64,000 bases of DNA from Distichodus sexfasciatus (GCA_032718565.1 JAVGVS010000008.1:1560579-1624578), one strand, 5' to 3'. Shown: positions 21,663 to 36,208, numbered from the stretch's first letter. A program made the numbers and translations. Notes: generated by a model from the letters alone, not told the origin.

Positions 21663-24600
21663 GTATTGATGCCTGATGAGTTAATATAATATTTTTAATT
21701 CAACATTTTTCTGAATAGGTTTTTCTGAAATTGTGGCACTAAGCAAATCTCAAAATAAAAAGACAAATAAAATATATGTGTAATTTTGTACTGTAGATTT
21801 TTTTTTCCTGTTCGTTTTAACATTACAATATTATATATAAAAAAATACCAGATAGGCCTTCATGCTGCATTAAGGCCCCAGCACATATTATGAACGCTGT
21901 CCGCTGATCTGCGTTTAATGATCGAGCTGAGTGTGATCAAAACACCACTGAAATCAAAGCTGTGGAGTTTGTTAAATTATTTAAACTTGTATATCGAATT
22001 TTGAAGCATGTGATGTGGTCACCTTTGCCCCTGGGTAAAGATGCAGATTGCTTATGTTGTGGTTCTATACATTGCCACTTTGATGTTCGACCTGTGGCAT
22101 GCTGTGCCTTTTTATATTTATCCCCTTCCCTGCGAATTATGTGCATTTTAGATCTGTCTGAAGTACCATGCGTACCTCATCCCATATGCACTGAATGGTT
22201 CCTAAAATTCTGTAAGTTATCTTTAGTGTAAAACAGATGGCAGGCCGCATTACTGTACTAAAACGTTAGAAAATACTTCTTCGAAATACTCCACTTATTT
22301 TCCATTAGAACCGTGGGTAGAACTTTATACACAAAGTGTATTACATGATTGCCTTCACAGTTTATTGATAAAAAATACAAGTGATATAATATAATGCTAC
22401 AATAAAGAAACAAAATAGTAAATGTGATATAATAACAAAGAACCCATTTGATGAACCATGATGATACAGTAAAATTATGTCACTGAACCTTGGATGAAAG
22501 TTTTAATTCGAGTGGGACACAGTTAACAAGGTATCTCGTGAGAGGCATAAACATAAAATATGTTTTGCGATTAGTCGCAATATTTACAAAATGCAGTCTG
22601 CATAATATAGAAATTTAAACTATATTGTCAATAGCCAAACTGTAGTTTTTAACTGAAGTTTTTAAAAAAATCAGATTTCGCTTTGCAGCGCCAAGTACAG
22701 GTACTAAACGTCACACTGCCGTTAATGTATGTCAGGCTTAGTAATTAAGCTTAAATCATTTTTTCCTGCAACATATGCAGAAAAATCGTAATACAAATGT
22801 GTTTGTTTATTTCAAAACGATTTTTTTCGTAAATCATACGAATCAAACTGTAGGGTTTTTAAAGCTTTAAATATTGTTTTTTTTTCTTAAGAGAACGAAA
22901 TCTGGTCATTACAATGCAAAAATGTCCATGTTAACATAAAAATTGACAATAAAATGAGTAAAGAAAAACAACTAAAAGCAATCTTTATTTTTCACAATAT
23001 TTTGACTTCCTTCTTCAGTAACGTTTTTAGAAAATATACTAATGACTGGATAACAAAATTATCATTTTTATCAGTAGCAATACTTTGCCAAAAGCAAGGA
23101 CCTGATTGCACAATTGTCTGATCTTTTTTATTGTAAAGTGGCCAATTTCCAAGTGCAATATTAAAGAATAAATAGAGACTAGCACAATATACACAGTTTT
23201 AAATCCTTTATTAATAAACGGAAATAAGGTGTGAGGTTTTTAAATAGGTAAAAGCCTTAATTTCTTTTATTTTCCCAAGCCTATGCGTTGAGCATACAGC
23301 AGTGATTTGTGAATAGAAATCGATCCAGGAATGAAGTCAATAATTCAATTAACGTGATCGAGCCTCTCAGACAACTGGACTATTAAAAAGCAATAGACTC
23401 GCTTATATGTAGGCCAGACACAGGCCCACTGTGAAAACAAAACCTTTTCGTGAGGAATTTGTGCGGTAAATTTATTCTCTTTAATGGTCTGTGCTAAAAT
23501 GCTTTAAATGGCACAAAGGATATTTTATTTTTATTTATACATTTCGTAAATTCACAATATGATGTATCAGTAACACCCGAAGTGTTTCTGAGTGTTTCAT
23601 GCTTAAGTTTGTTATCTGGCCATACTTTTCCCATTTATCTGAACTAAGTCTCAACAAGAGACATCGTTGTATATGCTACAAATAACTGGTCAATTTGTAT
23701 GCTGGTTTTCTTTTTTATTTCCTTCCCAAAGGAACGGTTGTGCTCCAAACATGTTTAGATCTATTTAAATGCTGCAAAAAGCACAATTACTTAAGGAAGT
23801 AAATCTTCCTTTATTATTCAATATTAATAAATAGGTACAATCCAATTCACCGTTAATGCACCAAAGATAAATTAATTCTTTTGGGGCCTAATTATCTCTC
23901 CCTCGTACGTGTGTACTTGCAATATACGCCTTTATGTTTATTATCTGTCTGTATGCCCTGTTGATTGCTTAAACCGTTTTGCACCATGGAAAAATATAAC
24001 ATTTAATTTGACTGTTTCATTTTCTTTCTTTCTTTTTTTAGTTGGTAAATTAAATCTGTCCTTATGCTCATTTCTCCAGAGTGTTTGGCATTTTCTCCTT
24101 TCAATGCATCTACACTTTGATCCAAGGGAATTTTCAGGCCAACATTATCACTGCTTTTCTAGTTAAATATTCTTCAGGGGTACATGACAGGTACATGTAA
24201 GTGATACAGCAAATACATACTAGGTATACTTATACTTAAAATGAATGGTTCCCGAGCTGGTGATTTAAAATTACTTAATGGCATATATTATTTGCTTCCA
24301 CAAAAATATTTTAAAAGATGTTTTTATCGAACAGTTTTTACATGGCCTAACCCATTTAGAGACATTTATTAATGTAGGCTAAACCCGTAAAGTCTATCGG
24401 ATTCACTCCTGACCAGCCTACGCAGGTCCAAGTTTATGGTAAGAAACTTCTCTGTCATGTTGATGCGCACCAACCCGCAAAATGAAAGTCAAACTTCTAT
24501 AAAATGAACACGCAATTCGATAACATTACAACTCTGGCCAGCGGAAGTTTTTAACTACACGTATAGTTCAAATGACGAGCTTTCTCTCATGCATCTGCGC

Positions 24601-24761
24601 GTCTGTACTCATATCGATTAGGGGAACAATGTAGGCGTTATTCACATTACCACATGGGACACACTTCACCAGCCCTGCTCTGTGTGTGCTGTGGCCTGTG
24701 GGGTTTGCATTTTCTGCTATACAAATAAAGTATAATAATTATCATTAAGATGGAAATTGGC

Positions 24762-24849
<88 letters not shown>

Positions 24850-24850
24850 C
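24762..24850. repeat. (TATC)n microsatellite
   Basis: About 21 uninterrupted TATC units. The unique flank GAAATTGGCATCTATCT occurs on both sides (about 24752 and 24870), so part of the locus was duplicated along with the repeat, probably by slippage or unequal exchange. Confidence 0.95.
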
Positions 24851-25462
24851 TTGTAATTATGAGAAACATTGAAATTGGCATCTATCTACACAATCACCCA
24901 AGTCAGGCCTAAAATGAAGGCTTTTTAGATTATGGCAATTGTTTTTTGTTCATTTAAATTTAAATGTGTATGCTCTAAATAAAAACGTTTGTCATATACT
25001 GTAAACACTATAATATTGCAGTACTTCACAACATGGGACTAACCACATGTGTTTGATTAAAGCACCTTCACTGGAGAATTCATGGTTAGACACATTAACA
25101 ATTTAGTGTAATATTCCTTTAAATAACATTCATGTCACTAATAAGTCTAATAAATAAAAGTAACTCTTCAGTCCTGCAACATCATAAAGCAACAATTTTA
25201 GGATGCATTCTTTACACCGGCTGCCTACCTTATTGACAAGTACACCATTTCATATATGAAACTGCATGTTAAATTCATCTGGTACTACACAATTATGCTA
25301 TATAAGAATGGTAAGAAGGAGCTGCCTACTACAGTCTTCCACTGGTGAGATCCCTGCAGTACAACATCAGCAATACACAACACACAGAATGCTGACATGC
25401 ATTATCAAAGTGCAAATGTTAATAGAATACATGTCTATGTGAATACATGCTACAACATGCAA

Positions 25463-25552
25463 GAGTGTGTGTGTGTGCGAGTGTGTGTATGTGCATGTTG
25501 ATGTATGGTCACGCATGCATGCATGTGTGCGTGAGTGTGTGTATGTGTGTGC
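25463..25552. repeat. Degenerate (TG)n microsatellite
   Basis: Interrupted TG/GTGC/CATG repeats over about 90 bases. Confidence 0.85.
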
Positions 25553-28500
25553 ATTAGATTCTAATTGTAGTGGGTGTCTGTATTAGAGTGTGTGTCTTTT
25601 TTGCAGGAGTGAATCCAGTATGATGGCGTCTCCTTGGCTGGGAAGGAAAGAAAGTCGCAGTGCAGTCAGACTGTCTCTCTCTCTCTTTCCCTCCCTCCCC
25701 CTCGCTTGTAGTCTCCAGGTCAGCATTTGAATCCATTTCCTCCTCCTCTGCAATGCCTTGGATTTTAATATGCTCCACTGGCTTGTTTTCTCCTTTCCGT
25801 TTCTGTCCCATATCCAACATGTCTCCTGTTCCTTCCTCCAGTGTGCTGCTGTCCCTTCCTCACCGCCGTCTGCGTGTGTCTCTGTTCTCTGTTTCTCTCC
25901 TGCTCTTTTTAATCAGCATGTTAATAAGAAAGGTAACTAATCAATACGGTCAATGGCCTGGCCCTGCGATTGATACCATCTAGTCCTCCCTCCCATCCCT
26001 CCATCAAACACATACAAACACACACACACACACACAGCCTGATTGTCTTCAGCCGGAATAAATACTAATTGAAACAAACGACTACTCTAATTTTAGGATT
26101 GGAAGCATCCTAAAAAAGATTTCTTACACTTCATGATTTCTACACACTTCTCCACACGTTTCTATGAAGGTCATCCATTTATTTTACATTTCTCTTCAAG
26201 GAGGTAGTTAAATATTAAATCTATTGAAAATATTATTTTAAAAAGTGAAGAATGTTAGTGTTAGAGTTATATCAAAAAGCCAAGGACTCTATATGCACTC
26301 TATATTTTTTTCCTGAACCAAAAGACTGAATAGTCCTAATCCCATATACCCCATGATAAAAATATATCTAAAAGTGTGTTTGTGTGTGTGTTCTCCACCT
26401 CAGGGTAAGGGCTTCTACTACAAATGGCCTTGCATCATGCAGGTCGACTAGAGAGTGATGGCAAAGGATGAAGAGAACTCCCTCACAGAAGAAAGTGTCA
26501 AAAAAAGACTAAAAAACAAAACATACACAGAGACCGAAAAAGAAAAGGAAAAAAGTGGCTCTTAAAGCTGACATCACAAGGCTATTGTTGAGAGCCCAGT
26601 CTTATCCGTGCCTTGCGGTAGAGTCTCAGCAGGGTGGATATGGCAGAGGTTCTGTAATGTTTTCCTGTGGATGGTTCCAACCATGTCTCCCCACCTTGCC
26701 TATCTGTACACACAGTTTTTTCATACTTCTACTGATACTCACATTCTACTGATATTTTGTATAAAAATATCAGACTTTCCTATCTGTTAGATGAGCTATC
26801 CCAAAAATATACCCTCTAAATGTGAGGCCCTTTAAATCATAAATACAGAGAATAAAAACATAAATTGGTCTCAGACTCGTGAAGCTTTACTATTGTAGAC
26901 ATTTGGAAAGAACTAGTTACGTGAGCTCACGTGCATTAGTGGAAGACTGCTTAATGATAACTAATTTTACCTAAGATTTAAAATGAGAATAATAGACCAA
27001 AACATAGAACATGTTCTAAATGTGATTCTAACATAATGTTAAGATTGGGACCTTGCTCCATGCTATGGTCTGTGACATTTTAGCTTCTCAATGCAAGTGT
27101 CCCATGGGGGAGAGGAGTGACCACTGGCTCTGTGACCCCCCTTTAGCCTGTCACCTCATCACCCACACCTTCATGAGGGATGCTGCAGTCACCTAGCAAC
27201 AGAGGTCTGAGGTCAGGGGCCAAAGACCAGGGGCTACTGCCAACATTATGAACATGTATGTGTATATGTGCATGCACACAACCTCACATCCACACAAACA
27301 CACTCAAAGATTTTACTTGTACTAATTTTACTTACCCTGTATTGTTTGCACAGAAATAGAATATTGATGCAGAACACTTTAAATATGTATTTTGCTATAA
27401 GATAGTGTCAAGTATTGTGATGTAGTTTTTGTTAGAAATGCAGAAAATTCAGCAATGACTGATTCCTAACGAATACCGAAGCAATGCACCACCACTGTTA
27501 ATATAAGTGAGATAATTGATCCAGTGAACCGGCTACAACTCCTATTCACATTTTTCAACAGATTACAGTTTACAGTAATTTCATTGCCTCAGAGAATATC
27601 TTTTATATTTGTCCATTTATGTGAAGTAAGATTTCTCTATTGTGTTCCATCAGATCTTGGATGACCACTCCCTTTTCCTCCCTTGTACAATCAGGCAAGG
27701 GTCAGTGACCTATGACCTCAGCTGACCATGCGAGGAGGATGGGCACGATCCAATCACCTTAAACAGTCGGAGGCAGAAGGACAGACAGAGTGATGAAAAG
27801 GAGGGGGATGAGGAGGAGGAGGAGGGGTGGAGGTGGTGGATAGCAGCAGTGCTAATCTGTGCCTTGATCAGGCCCGAAGCATCCTGAATGGAGAAACGAA
27901 GAAGAAAGGATGGATGACTGAAGATCCTCTTCTGCTCCATCTGTGCTTTCTCTTAGGCTTGGGTTTGCAGATCATGAAATGTGATGATATGTACTCAGAA
28001 GTCAGAGATGGAGCTTCCACAATCTCTCTACTATGTTCCAAAACAAATAGGTTTATATAGTGAAAATGTATGCTATTGTTTTTTATTTCTTATATTTTCA
28101 TCCTCCGCTTTTTATTTCATTTTTCGCAAATATGATATAGAGACCCAATTTTTGTAAAAATGGGACAATGCATGAGAGGTAATGTCATTGTAAGAATAGT
28201 CAAAACTGCTTAGTGGCTTTATGGGGTGCCACATGCGTGCTACAACAGGCCAGCTGTGCCTTCACCAAAAAACTCAAACACCAGGCAACTGTCACTCTTT
28301 TCCAAATACTCAAAGTAGGAGGTTGCCTTTGCCCTCCCCCACCTCCTCACACACAGATGGCTGGTCAGCACGTGCCCGGAGGAGGGCAAAACAGTGACCC
28401 CCCAGCTGGACAATGTGGACAGGTCAGTGATACTCAATCCCCCCTTTCAGACCAGCTGCTGCTAGAGTTGGACTAATGGAGCCCCTGCTAACACACACTA

Positions 28501-30499
28501 ACACACAGGACACACGCACACACTCACACGCCCATGCACACAAAGACCTAGGCCTCAGGCCCCTACAATAGTGACCAGAGAAAGGCACGTGTTGGGGGGT
28601 AGGGGGAGTAAGAGGGGTGCTGTGGGGTAGCTGGACGTTCACCACTCCTGGGTCTCTGAGGGCAGGGCAGTGTGGATGTGCTTGCGCTCAGGGAACGGCT
28701 GGGGTGGGACGGATGGCTAATAGCCACAAAGGTGACACACAAGGGCAAGTCAGAGCCCTGAGAGGCCATTTAACAACAGAGCTGAAAGATGGTCACTTCA
28801 AAGAACAGAATGGCCATGTGGCTTTATGGCCAAACTTTTAACGTTTCTTTCTCTTTACACTCGTTTCTTTCAGCTATTATACTTTCAACTCCCAGTGACG
28901 CTGCTGCAGGCATTCTGAAAGAAGTGTGGTTATTTGAACTAAGCAGCCTGGACATACTTGCGTTGCCTTACCTAACGGTACCTGAATTTGTTGCTGTTTA
29001 TGGTTAAATCAGCAAATAAACTGTGAAAAGGTAGCTAGTCTGAGCTATTGACCATATACACAAGCATTTCAGATAATGCACACACAATAACAAGGCCTGT
29101 ATTACGAGTAATGTCAAATGTATATATGCCCTTGACTTTGAACCATCTGCTTAACCTCTGCAGTGGGTTTACAGCGTGTTGTTGACTCTGTTGTATTTCT
29201 GTGTGCAGTGTGGCGTTAGGCTGCAGCAGAGCTAGTACAGGTCCAGTGAGGTGCAGCTCCAGGCTACCCAGTATGGGAGAGGGTCCTGGGCCAGGCTGAG
29301 CCAAGCAGTCAATAAATCAATAGGACACGCACACACACACACACCATGCATGCGTCACTGCAGGCCTGAGAGGCCATATGAAACTACCATTGATCGGAGG
29401 GGGTGGGGAGCAGACTGATTTTTGGTTTGTGTGTGTGTGAGAGAGAGAAGGCGAGAGACAGAAGAGCTACAGGGTTTCCCTCCATTCCACTGATAGCAGT
29501 GGCAAGTGACCCAACAAAGCCCATCAAAATGCACACATGTGCGCACACACACTCAAACTGTGTGCATACTGCAGAAAGAGATGTGTGTCTGTCAATACCT
29601 CTCTGTAACAGCTCACAAGACACAGGCTCAGTGAACTAGAGCTGTGTGTGTGAGTGGAGGGGGTGTGTGTGTGCATGCGAGTTTGCCTGCCTCTTCTTCG
29701 CTTTCCCCGTCAGTGTGCCTAGAATCGCACAGTACCTATTAATAGTGCTGTACCAAAGGGTCTCCAGCTCCACGGTTTTCAAAACACACACGAACACAGG
29801 CACACACCTTGTTATGAGCACATCTCTCTCAACAGAAGAGCCCAGTGCATTTTTAGACGTCAGGCAGTTATTAAACTTTGTCCCCTGCTTCGTCTGTTAT
29901 TGACTGCTTATCATCCATTTAGCCAGATCAAAGGTATTATTAAACAGCTTACACTCAATATGGTATGAAGAGGTCCAAACACTGCCATGAGTACTAAACA
30001 GTTGAGAGTCACTTGAGTCTTGTCTACATCCACATAGCGTTGTAGTGCTTGACTCTTTGTTGCAAAGCCTGCTGTCGTCGCAGTGCTTGGTCCCTTCTTC
30101 AATGGCACACTCTTCTATGAGCCCATGGTGTGCTAATGGGCCTGGCTCTACTCATGTTTACTTGACCTGCAAATTGGGGTCAACTCAAAGTAAAGACCTG
30201 CACACTTGTGCAAAGTCCCCTCGGCTTTCCAATGTTGGGGAGAGTGCACATGCAAACATACATAGCAAAACAACTGGGTTTTCTGCAACGTAGAAATTCT
30301 GGAAGCATCGATATAAATGTTGCGTGGACATGTTGGAAGACAAGCAAAATTGCCCTTTTGTTGCTGGACGTCTTGTCTCATAAGGCTAACTAAATACCAA
30401 ATGTCGCAGTGAGCCTGGCACGCGGCATTCAACGTATTCACCTCTTTTGCTGTTCTGAGACCTGCACGAAAAAGCAGCAAGAGGGAGACAGGTGTAAAT

Positions 30500-30720
30500 A
30501 AACGGCGGGGCTCTGTCCTCGTTCGGCGAGTTGCCATGGTAACGGCTGATAGAGTATCCTATCGATCGCGGTGTCCAGTCGGAATTGTGCAGCCCCTGAA
30601 CCCAGGTTTTTTCTCCGCCGTGATGGGCGTGGATCAATAGGCTGATATTGTATGCCTCTTTTGCCTTGTGTCTCCCACTGCCGCAATAATAGTGATAATG
30701 ATAGTGAAAAAGGAAGAGGA
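30500..30720. promoter_or_regulatory. Candidate distal regulatory element
   Basis: Non-repetitive block with moderate GC content. It includes TATCGATCGCGG, a GGATCAATAGG site (core ATCAATA 30633-30639) and GCCGTGATGGGCGTGG. No coding support is seen. The call is inferred from complexity and motif content only. Confidence 0.3.
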
Positions 30721-30959
30721 TCCAAAAAAAGAGAAACAATAGCTAAATGTCAAATGGATCTTTTCATGTGAAAAAGAGAAATCTGAGGAAAAATCAAGGC
30801 TGTTACAATTTGAAAAGCCCTCTTTGTCACACAATGGATAATTTCAGAAATGATATTTTCTCCTATTCATGGGTAAGAACGGCATGCTAGGCATCAGAAG
30901 AAAATTCAGATTTTACTACAGTAGACTTTGGCAGTCTGTAGATGGAACTGCTTTTACCA

Positions 30960-31320
30960 GGCCATGCCCTCTGTCACCTTTAATTTAAATGTGCCCCCTC
31001 CCTCTGTGCATATGCAAACAGCCAGCTAACATTTACCTAAAGTGAAACCATTTACTCTCTATCCACCTTTTCGGGTTGTCATACAAATAAGCCCGACCGC
31101 GAGCACGGTCTGAGGTGCTGGAGTAAGTGGAAAGAGGGCAAGAGAGGCACGGAGGAGGACCTAAGGGAGCTCGTTTAAATCTGGCCTGAGGGATCCCTCC
31201 AGCTAGGGGTCACGGTTGGAGTCACAAGGCGCTGGATTTAAAGGTGGGCCTCCTTAAGGTGCCTCTGTCGCCCGGAGGCACAGCCATCACAATTCCTGCA
31301 GTGCTGGAAATGAAAGCAAG
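30960..31320. promoter_or_regulatory. Candidate distal regulatory element
   Basis: Complex sequence in the gene desert with an ATATGCAAAC octamer-like site (about 31010) and evenly mixed composition up to about 31320. No coding support. Conservation in other fishes would decide it. Confidence 0.25.
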
Positions 31321-32270
31321 GCCAGGACAAAGGCGCTTTCCTTGCTTATGGCCACTGCTCAGAAAAATTACCCAAATGATTGAGATGTCGGTTACATCTT
31401 TTTTTTTTTTTTACCTCCTTATTCTACGACAAAGCTGTGTAGTTTCAGGTGAATTTGAGAAGTAGTGCTCTCTGACTACTTTTCTCAGAGTCTGTCAAGT
31501 GTGAATCTGACTTGTAAAAAATAGTCATAACAAATAACTCATACTGTCTCACTTTAATGTAGACTCTAAAACAGCATTATAATCTCTTTCACCTCACACA
31601 AGTTTTCATTAGAACATCACAAATAGCTTCTAGTGGATTATGATTCAAGATTCTTTTTGTCACTTACAGAGTGACAAAAGTACCGCATGAAGCGAAACAT
31701 AAACCTGGTCATTTCAAATAAATGTCCAGCAAATATGGGCTCACATATGGCCTGTTATAACACAGAAAACAATGCCAAGAAAATATACTTTTGATAATTA
31801 ATAATTCTTAGTGTAAAAGTAATCTTAATAATATGTATAATCAAATGTATTTTTTGATAAAACGTGAGGGTTTAAAAATGTGTGTAGAATAGCTATATCA
31901 CATCACTATTACAGTGATATTAAATTTATTTATAGGTTGCTCAGGTAAAGTTTTAGAGATAAAATTAAAGAATGCTAAAGTATTTTTAAACATAAATAAA
32001 AAAGAATGGCATGCACTTTTATCGCGCCTGCTGCATACACAGCATTGGTTAACAAACTCCTAAGAGAGAGCATTACATCCTAGTGGAAATGAGGACAATT
32101 CCTAATAGGAAGTGTCCTCCTTTACGGATATGGATAAACCATCATTTTTCTAATGCTTTCTGTTTTTATCTACAGGGTTTTCTTCCATACGTCTAAAATA
32201 AATATATTCACCACGTCCAGCACATAGATGCAACCCAGCAGGCTTAGTGAAACATCCTTGGACGTTTGCC

Positions 32271-32870
32271 AAGAAACCGGACGCGCTGATGGATGACGTC
32301 ATGCTCTGAAATAAAGCCCGTTTTATTCCGGGTTGCCACTTTACAAGTGTGGGATGAGGGGCATCGAGATGGGCGCTGTTTAAAGACTGATATCTCAAGC
32401 AGTCCTCACTCTCCAGGGGCGGTGGACTGCGGTCTCCGGGGGTCTCTCTGTCTCTCTCTCTTCCTCTCCTTTTCTCTCTCTCTCCCTCTCTGAATCGGGG
32501 CTGAGCCGGCGCTTGGCCCGCGGTGCTTCGGTAGAAATGTAAATGGGCGGCGTGGCGGGGAGGGAGAGCGAGGCGGAGCGGAACGGCTGCCCTCGCAGCC
32601 CGGCCAGATGAAAACCCGTGCGCCCAGAGAGACGCAGCGGCTGCCGGGCCAAAAGTCAGCCGCTCTGGGGCCCGGCATGTGGGAGAGAGGAATCAAGGAA
32701 AGAAAAAAGTTTTTTTTTTTCTCTGCCTCCAGCGCTCTGCGTGTGTTGTCAAAGTGAGAAGCCGCCCTGAACTCTGCTGCACACGCTGGAAAAACTTTCC
32801 AGCGCAGACATGCGCCCTGCATCCTAATTCGAGCTGGGTCTTTTAGCCTAATGTGTGCTGTACATGTTAA
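32271..32870. promoter_or_regulatory. Isolated CpG-rich island in the gene desert
   Basis: A segment with many CG dinucleotides and GC-rich words (GGGCGGCGTGGCGGGGAGGG, GAGCCGGCGC) and a perfect CRE palindrome TGACGTCA at 32294-32301. It also has a CT-rich tract at about 32440-32490. It looks like a promoter, but no recognised gene starts here. The 160-codon open frame on the minus strand across it is rich in Arg, Pro and Ser from simple sequence and resembles no family I know. Confidence 0.4.
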
Positions 32871-35800
32871 TATATACCAGCCCGACACGGGTAGCGTGTT
32901 GACACGGCTTTGTTCTGTCCGAAAGAGGTGTACTATCGATTAAAAAGCCTAATATGATTTGTTCTGGCACGTTACAATAGAAACACGCACCGCATACTTA
33001 AGCCAATATTTTTATTAGGCTACACAGATCCCCATATGTGCACTATAATGTAGGCTATATATAATAACCTGTAATACCACCCCTAGTGCATTATAGCAAT
33101 CGTCTTTTGTATTTATACAATAATAATCTTTTGTAACGAAAGTATTTTGTATTATAACATACCGATAAACAACAACAACAACAATAGTAGTAGTAGTAGT
33201 AGTGGTAGTAGTTCATTTGTGTTCATGATATAAGCCTCAAGGTCATTAAGATTCTTACACATTAGGCATGTTGTCATGAGAATGAATCTGACAAACTGTT
33301 TTACGGCAAGGGCTTTGCAGTTATACACACTTTGCCGCCCGTAATAGACAATATACACAATAGACAAGCTACTAATAGGTATATACATTACAATTCTGTA
33401 TTACAATAAATGGACAATACATGATATCTATGTGCAAGGGCTAGATTCTTTTACATGGTATTGAGCAGATCTTGGAACATTTACCGTATATAAAAATGTG
33501 TTCAACAAATGTAATTTGTAATAAAATAAACTGTAAATATTAGTACATTTAATAGACAGCTAATAGACAATAGACAATTCACACATTTGTAATTTTGTAA
33601 AAGCACAAAAGCATGTTAAATCGTGGCTATAGAATATTTAATCAATGCCAAATAATTTTTAAGAGTTAAAAAATAGGTACTAATTTTGAATTGAAATATT
33701 TCTCATATACTCCCATGCCTTCTTTACATGACTACTAAAAATAATTTCCCAAATTAACATCTATAATTTGCAAGGCCACATGATTAACTAAGCTACATCA
33801 AGCTTTGTATTTAGCCGTTTTACAATAGTGCTTAAGCTTGCTTGTTTCTTAAATGTACAGGATCAATTTTGTGTTTTATTCAATTTACTAGTTTTGTGAA
33901 AAAGTAATTACTATTGATGTCAGTATTGTGCATGTTTTATTGGAATGATTATGATTGGGTTTATAGGCCTGAATCCGACTTTCTACTGGGACTTTTATTC
34001 TGCTGCTGTTCCATCTGCTCATTCTGTCCAGCAGCATCATTCATACTGCAGTCAATAGCTATTTATCATCTGCCATATTAATGATTTCAGTCTGTCAATA
34101 TGAAGTCCAGGGCTGAAATTAGTCAGTGCCACGCATGTGGCTGCAGTTCAAGGTCACACACACATATACACGCTCCAGTGACAGGACTGATGCTTCTCTG
34201 CGTAGTGGCACATACATTCTGCCCAAGGTCATGTACTTTACCACAGCTTTAAATTAATACACACATGAGCTACTGAGTTTGAGAGGGAGGGAACTGAAGT
34301 CTAACTACAACAAGAGAAACTAAACCATTTCACTATAAATAAGAAATATTAACGTGTACATACCAATATCTGATCAATAGAAAAATGACAAACCTTCTGA
34401 GTAAATTTCTGAAGTATTTTTTTACAATTTACATTATGCGAATCCTGTTTAAAAAATGACAAATATGTCTATAGTTGTGGTTGTTGCACAGCAAAATTCT
34501 GTGGTGAAAATGGCTCTGTAGAAACATACATACTTCAAAACTGTCAGGATCTAAATCTGTAAGATAAAGGTTATTGAAATGATTTATTGTCAGTTCGTCT
34601 TGGACAATTGACAATGCCAGTCTCCATGACAGCCTTCGAAACACAAGCCAGATGGCTGGATTGCGTGACATCTAAACAAACACCACTAAAATGTTCATGT
34701 TTATTTGTGTTTGATTTATACCTAAGTATGATTAATTTGACAACAAGCAATCCAAATAGTATGCAGATCTTTTAGGCAAACAATAATATGATTTCAAAGT
34801 TCAGTGTTTAGTGTAGGTGTTTAGAGTTAGTAAAAATGATCAACATTTTGTTTCTATGTTTGGACTTTTTTAAGGTTTTCTTTTTTGTCAATTTGATAAG
34901 CTCCACTGATCTTTACTAAATTGAGACAATCTGTAGATCCTAAAGGAAAGCCCACTGCCTCCTCTCTGTTTGAGGCCTGCTGAGGGGATAAGGGTTCGCC
35001 AGGCTGCTGCATTGAAGAATTACTAATCAGCAGCAAAACATTTGCTGCCCTTCTGGCAAGGTCAGGGGATCAGGCTCTGCTGCTAAATGTCCAGAGCTTC
35101 TTTGCTCTCCTGGGGCAGAAGCCCTGAGGGGTAATAACACTCTACCTCCCCCTCATGGCCTGACAGCAGCTCAGATCTCTGAACAGGCTCCTCACTGTAG
35201 CCTGTCTAATCAGCCTGACACTCTGAGGCTCCACATGCTTCACAACCACGACAAACAAATCTAGAGCCAACACAGCTAGACTTCTAGAAAGTTTATGTAG
35301 GCAAAGTCTCACCTTAAATATGACAACTGCCAGGAGCCTACTCAATTTACAAAGAACTCTCAACTCTATCTATGTTGCTGTTTTCCTCAGCGAGAAGGCT
35401 TTGCAACTATGATGGCTTTAAAGAAAGAAAATCTACACTTTTTTTTCCTGCTTTAGGATCTGTATTTTATTTTGGCAAATTCAGCTGTTGGCTGAGTTAA
35501 GCCAACTGTCAATATTGCAATAGCAAATTACTGTTTTATAGAACTGTCCCTATAATTAACTTTACAAATATGTGTTTTAGCGGAGCAGTGAATTTCCTGC
35601 ATGATTTGGAATCATTTTTAATTAACTCTTCCTTTCACCCATGCCCTGAGCCAGTGAATACATGCATGACTAATTTGTGGCTGTATTGATCTGTGGCAGA
35701 CAATGATTGTGTATCTGGGTGTGTCCAGTTAATAGTAGAAAATAAAAACAATATGAATTATTTAAAAAAGACCCAGTTTTACACCATTATAGAATAAATA

Positions 35801-36200
35801 TGTAGACTGTAGACTTATATATATTGTTTAAGACTTGTATATATTACTTGTATATATTCTTGTTTTTGGTAACACTCAACAATAAATGTAAATATCTCGC
35901 ACAAATGGCTACATTTGTGAACAATGTTTCATGAATGTAATGTGAAAGCTAGGTTTGTTTATATTAAGGCTTGTTTATATTAATAAGTTTTACTTCGCTT
36001 TAGCTCTCATCTTCTGAGGGAATAATGCTACTGCTGCCATCTAGTGGACAATCATCTGTTTTCTCTAAGAAAGGTAAATGAACAAACAATCTTAAACTGA
36101 TAATTTGAACAAAATATTTTACTTCTAAAAGCCTGAAACATTTCAACAATAAAAAAATACATGTGTATAACTACTAGTAATACATGAAACAGTATATCTG
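32871..36200. other. Gene-poor region, second part
   Basis: Mostly AT-rich. Complex patches at about 33960-34160 and 35580-35710 (with CATGCATGACTAATTTG) could be regulatory. No exon, RNA gene or full mobile element recognised. Confidence 0.45.
33160..33215. repeat. (AAC)n/(AGT)n compound microsatellite
   Basis: Short runs of AAC followed by AGT units. Confidence 0.8.
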
Positions 36201-36208
36201 GACAATTT

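Larger units (their letters stand above)
20046..32270. other. Gene-poor region between onecutl and hormad1, first part
   Basis: About 12 kb with no recognisable coding exon on either strand. Open frames here are short and compositionally biased. It contains several microsatellites and complex, non-repetitive patches that could be regulatory: about 23280-23520 (with GTCAATAA), 27040-27240, 27690-27960, 30500-30720 (with GGATCAATAGG at about 30631) and 30960-31320. Deserts with such patches are usual around developmental transcription-factor genes. Confidence 0.5.

Noticed and set aside
24762..24850. Long regular repeat considered as a possible CRISPR-like array
   Set aside because: It is a plain TATC microsatellite without spacers, in a vertebrate genome.
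25554..25820. 88-codon minus-strand open frame rich in Glu and Arg
   Set aside because: Bias comes from CT/GA-rich simple sequence. No known domain or exon junctions.
32406..32888. 160-codon minus-strand open frame in the CpG-rich island
   Set aside because: GC-rich DNA has few stop codons. The Arg/Glu/Ser runs follow a CT-rich tract, and no protein family is recognised.
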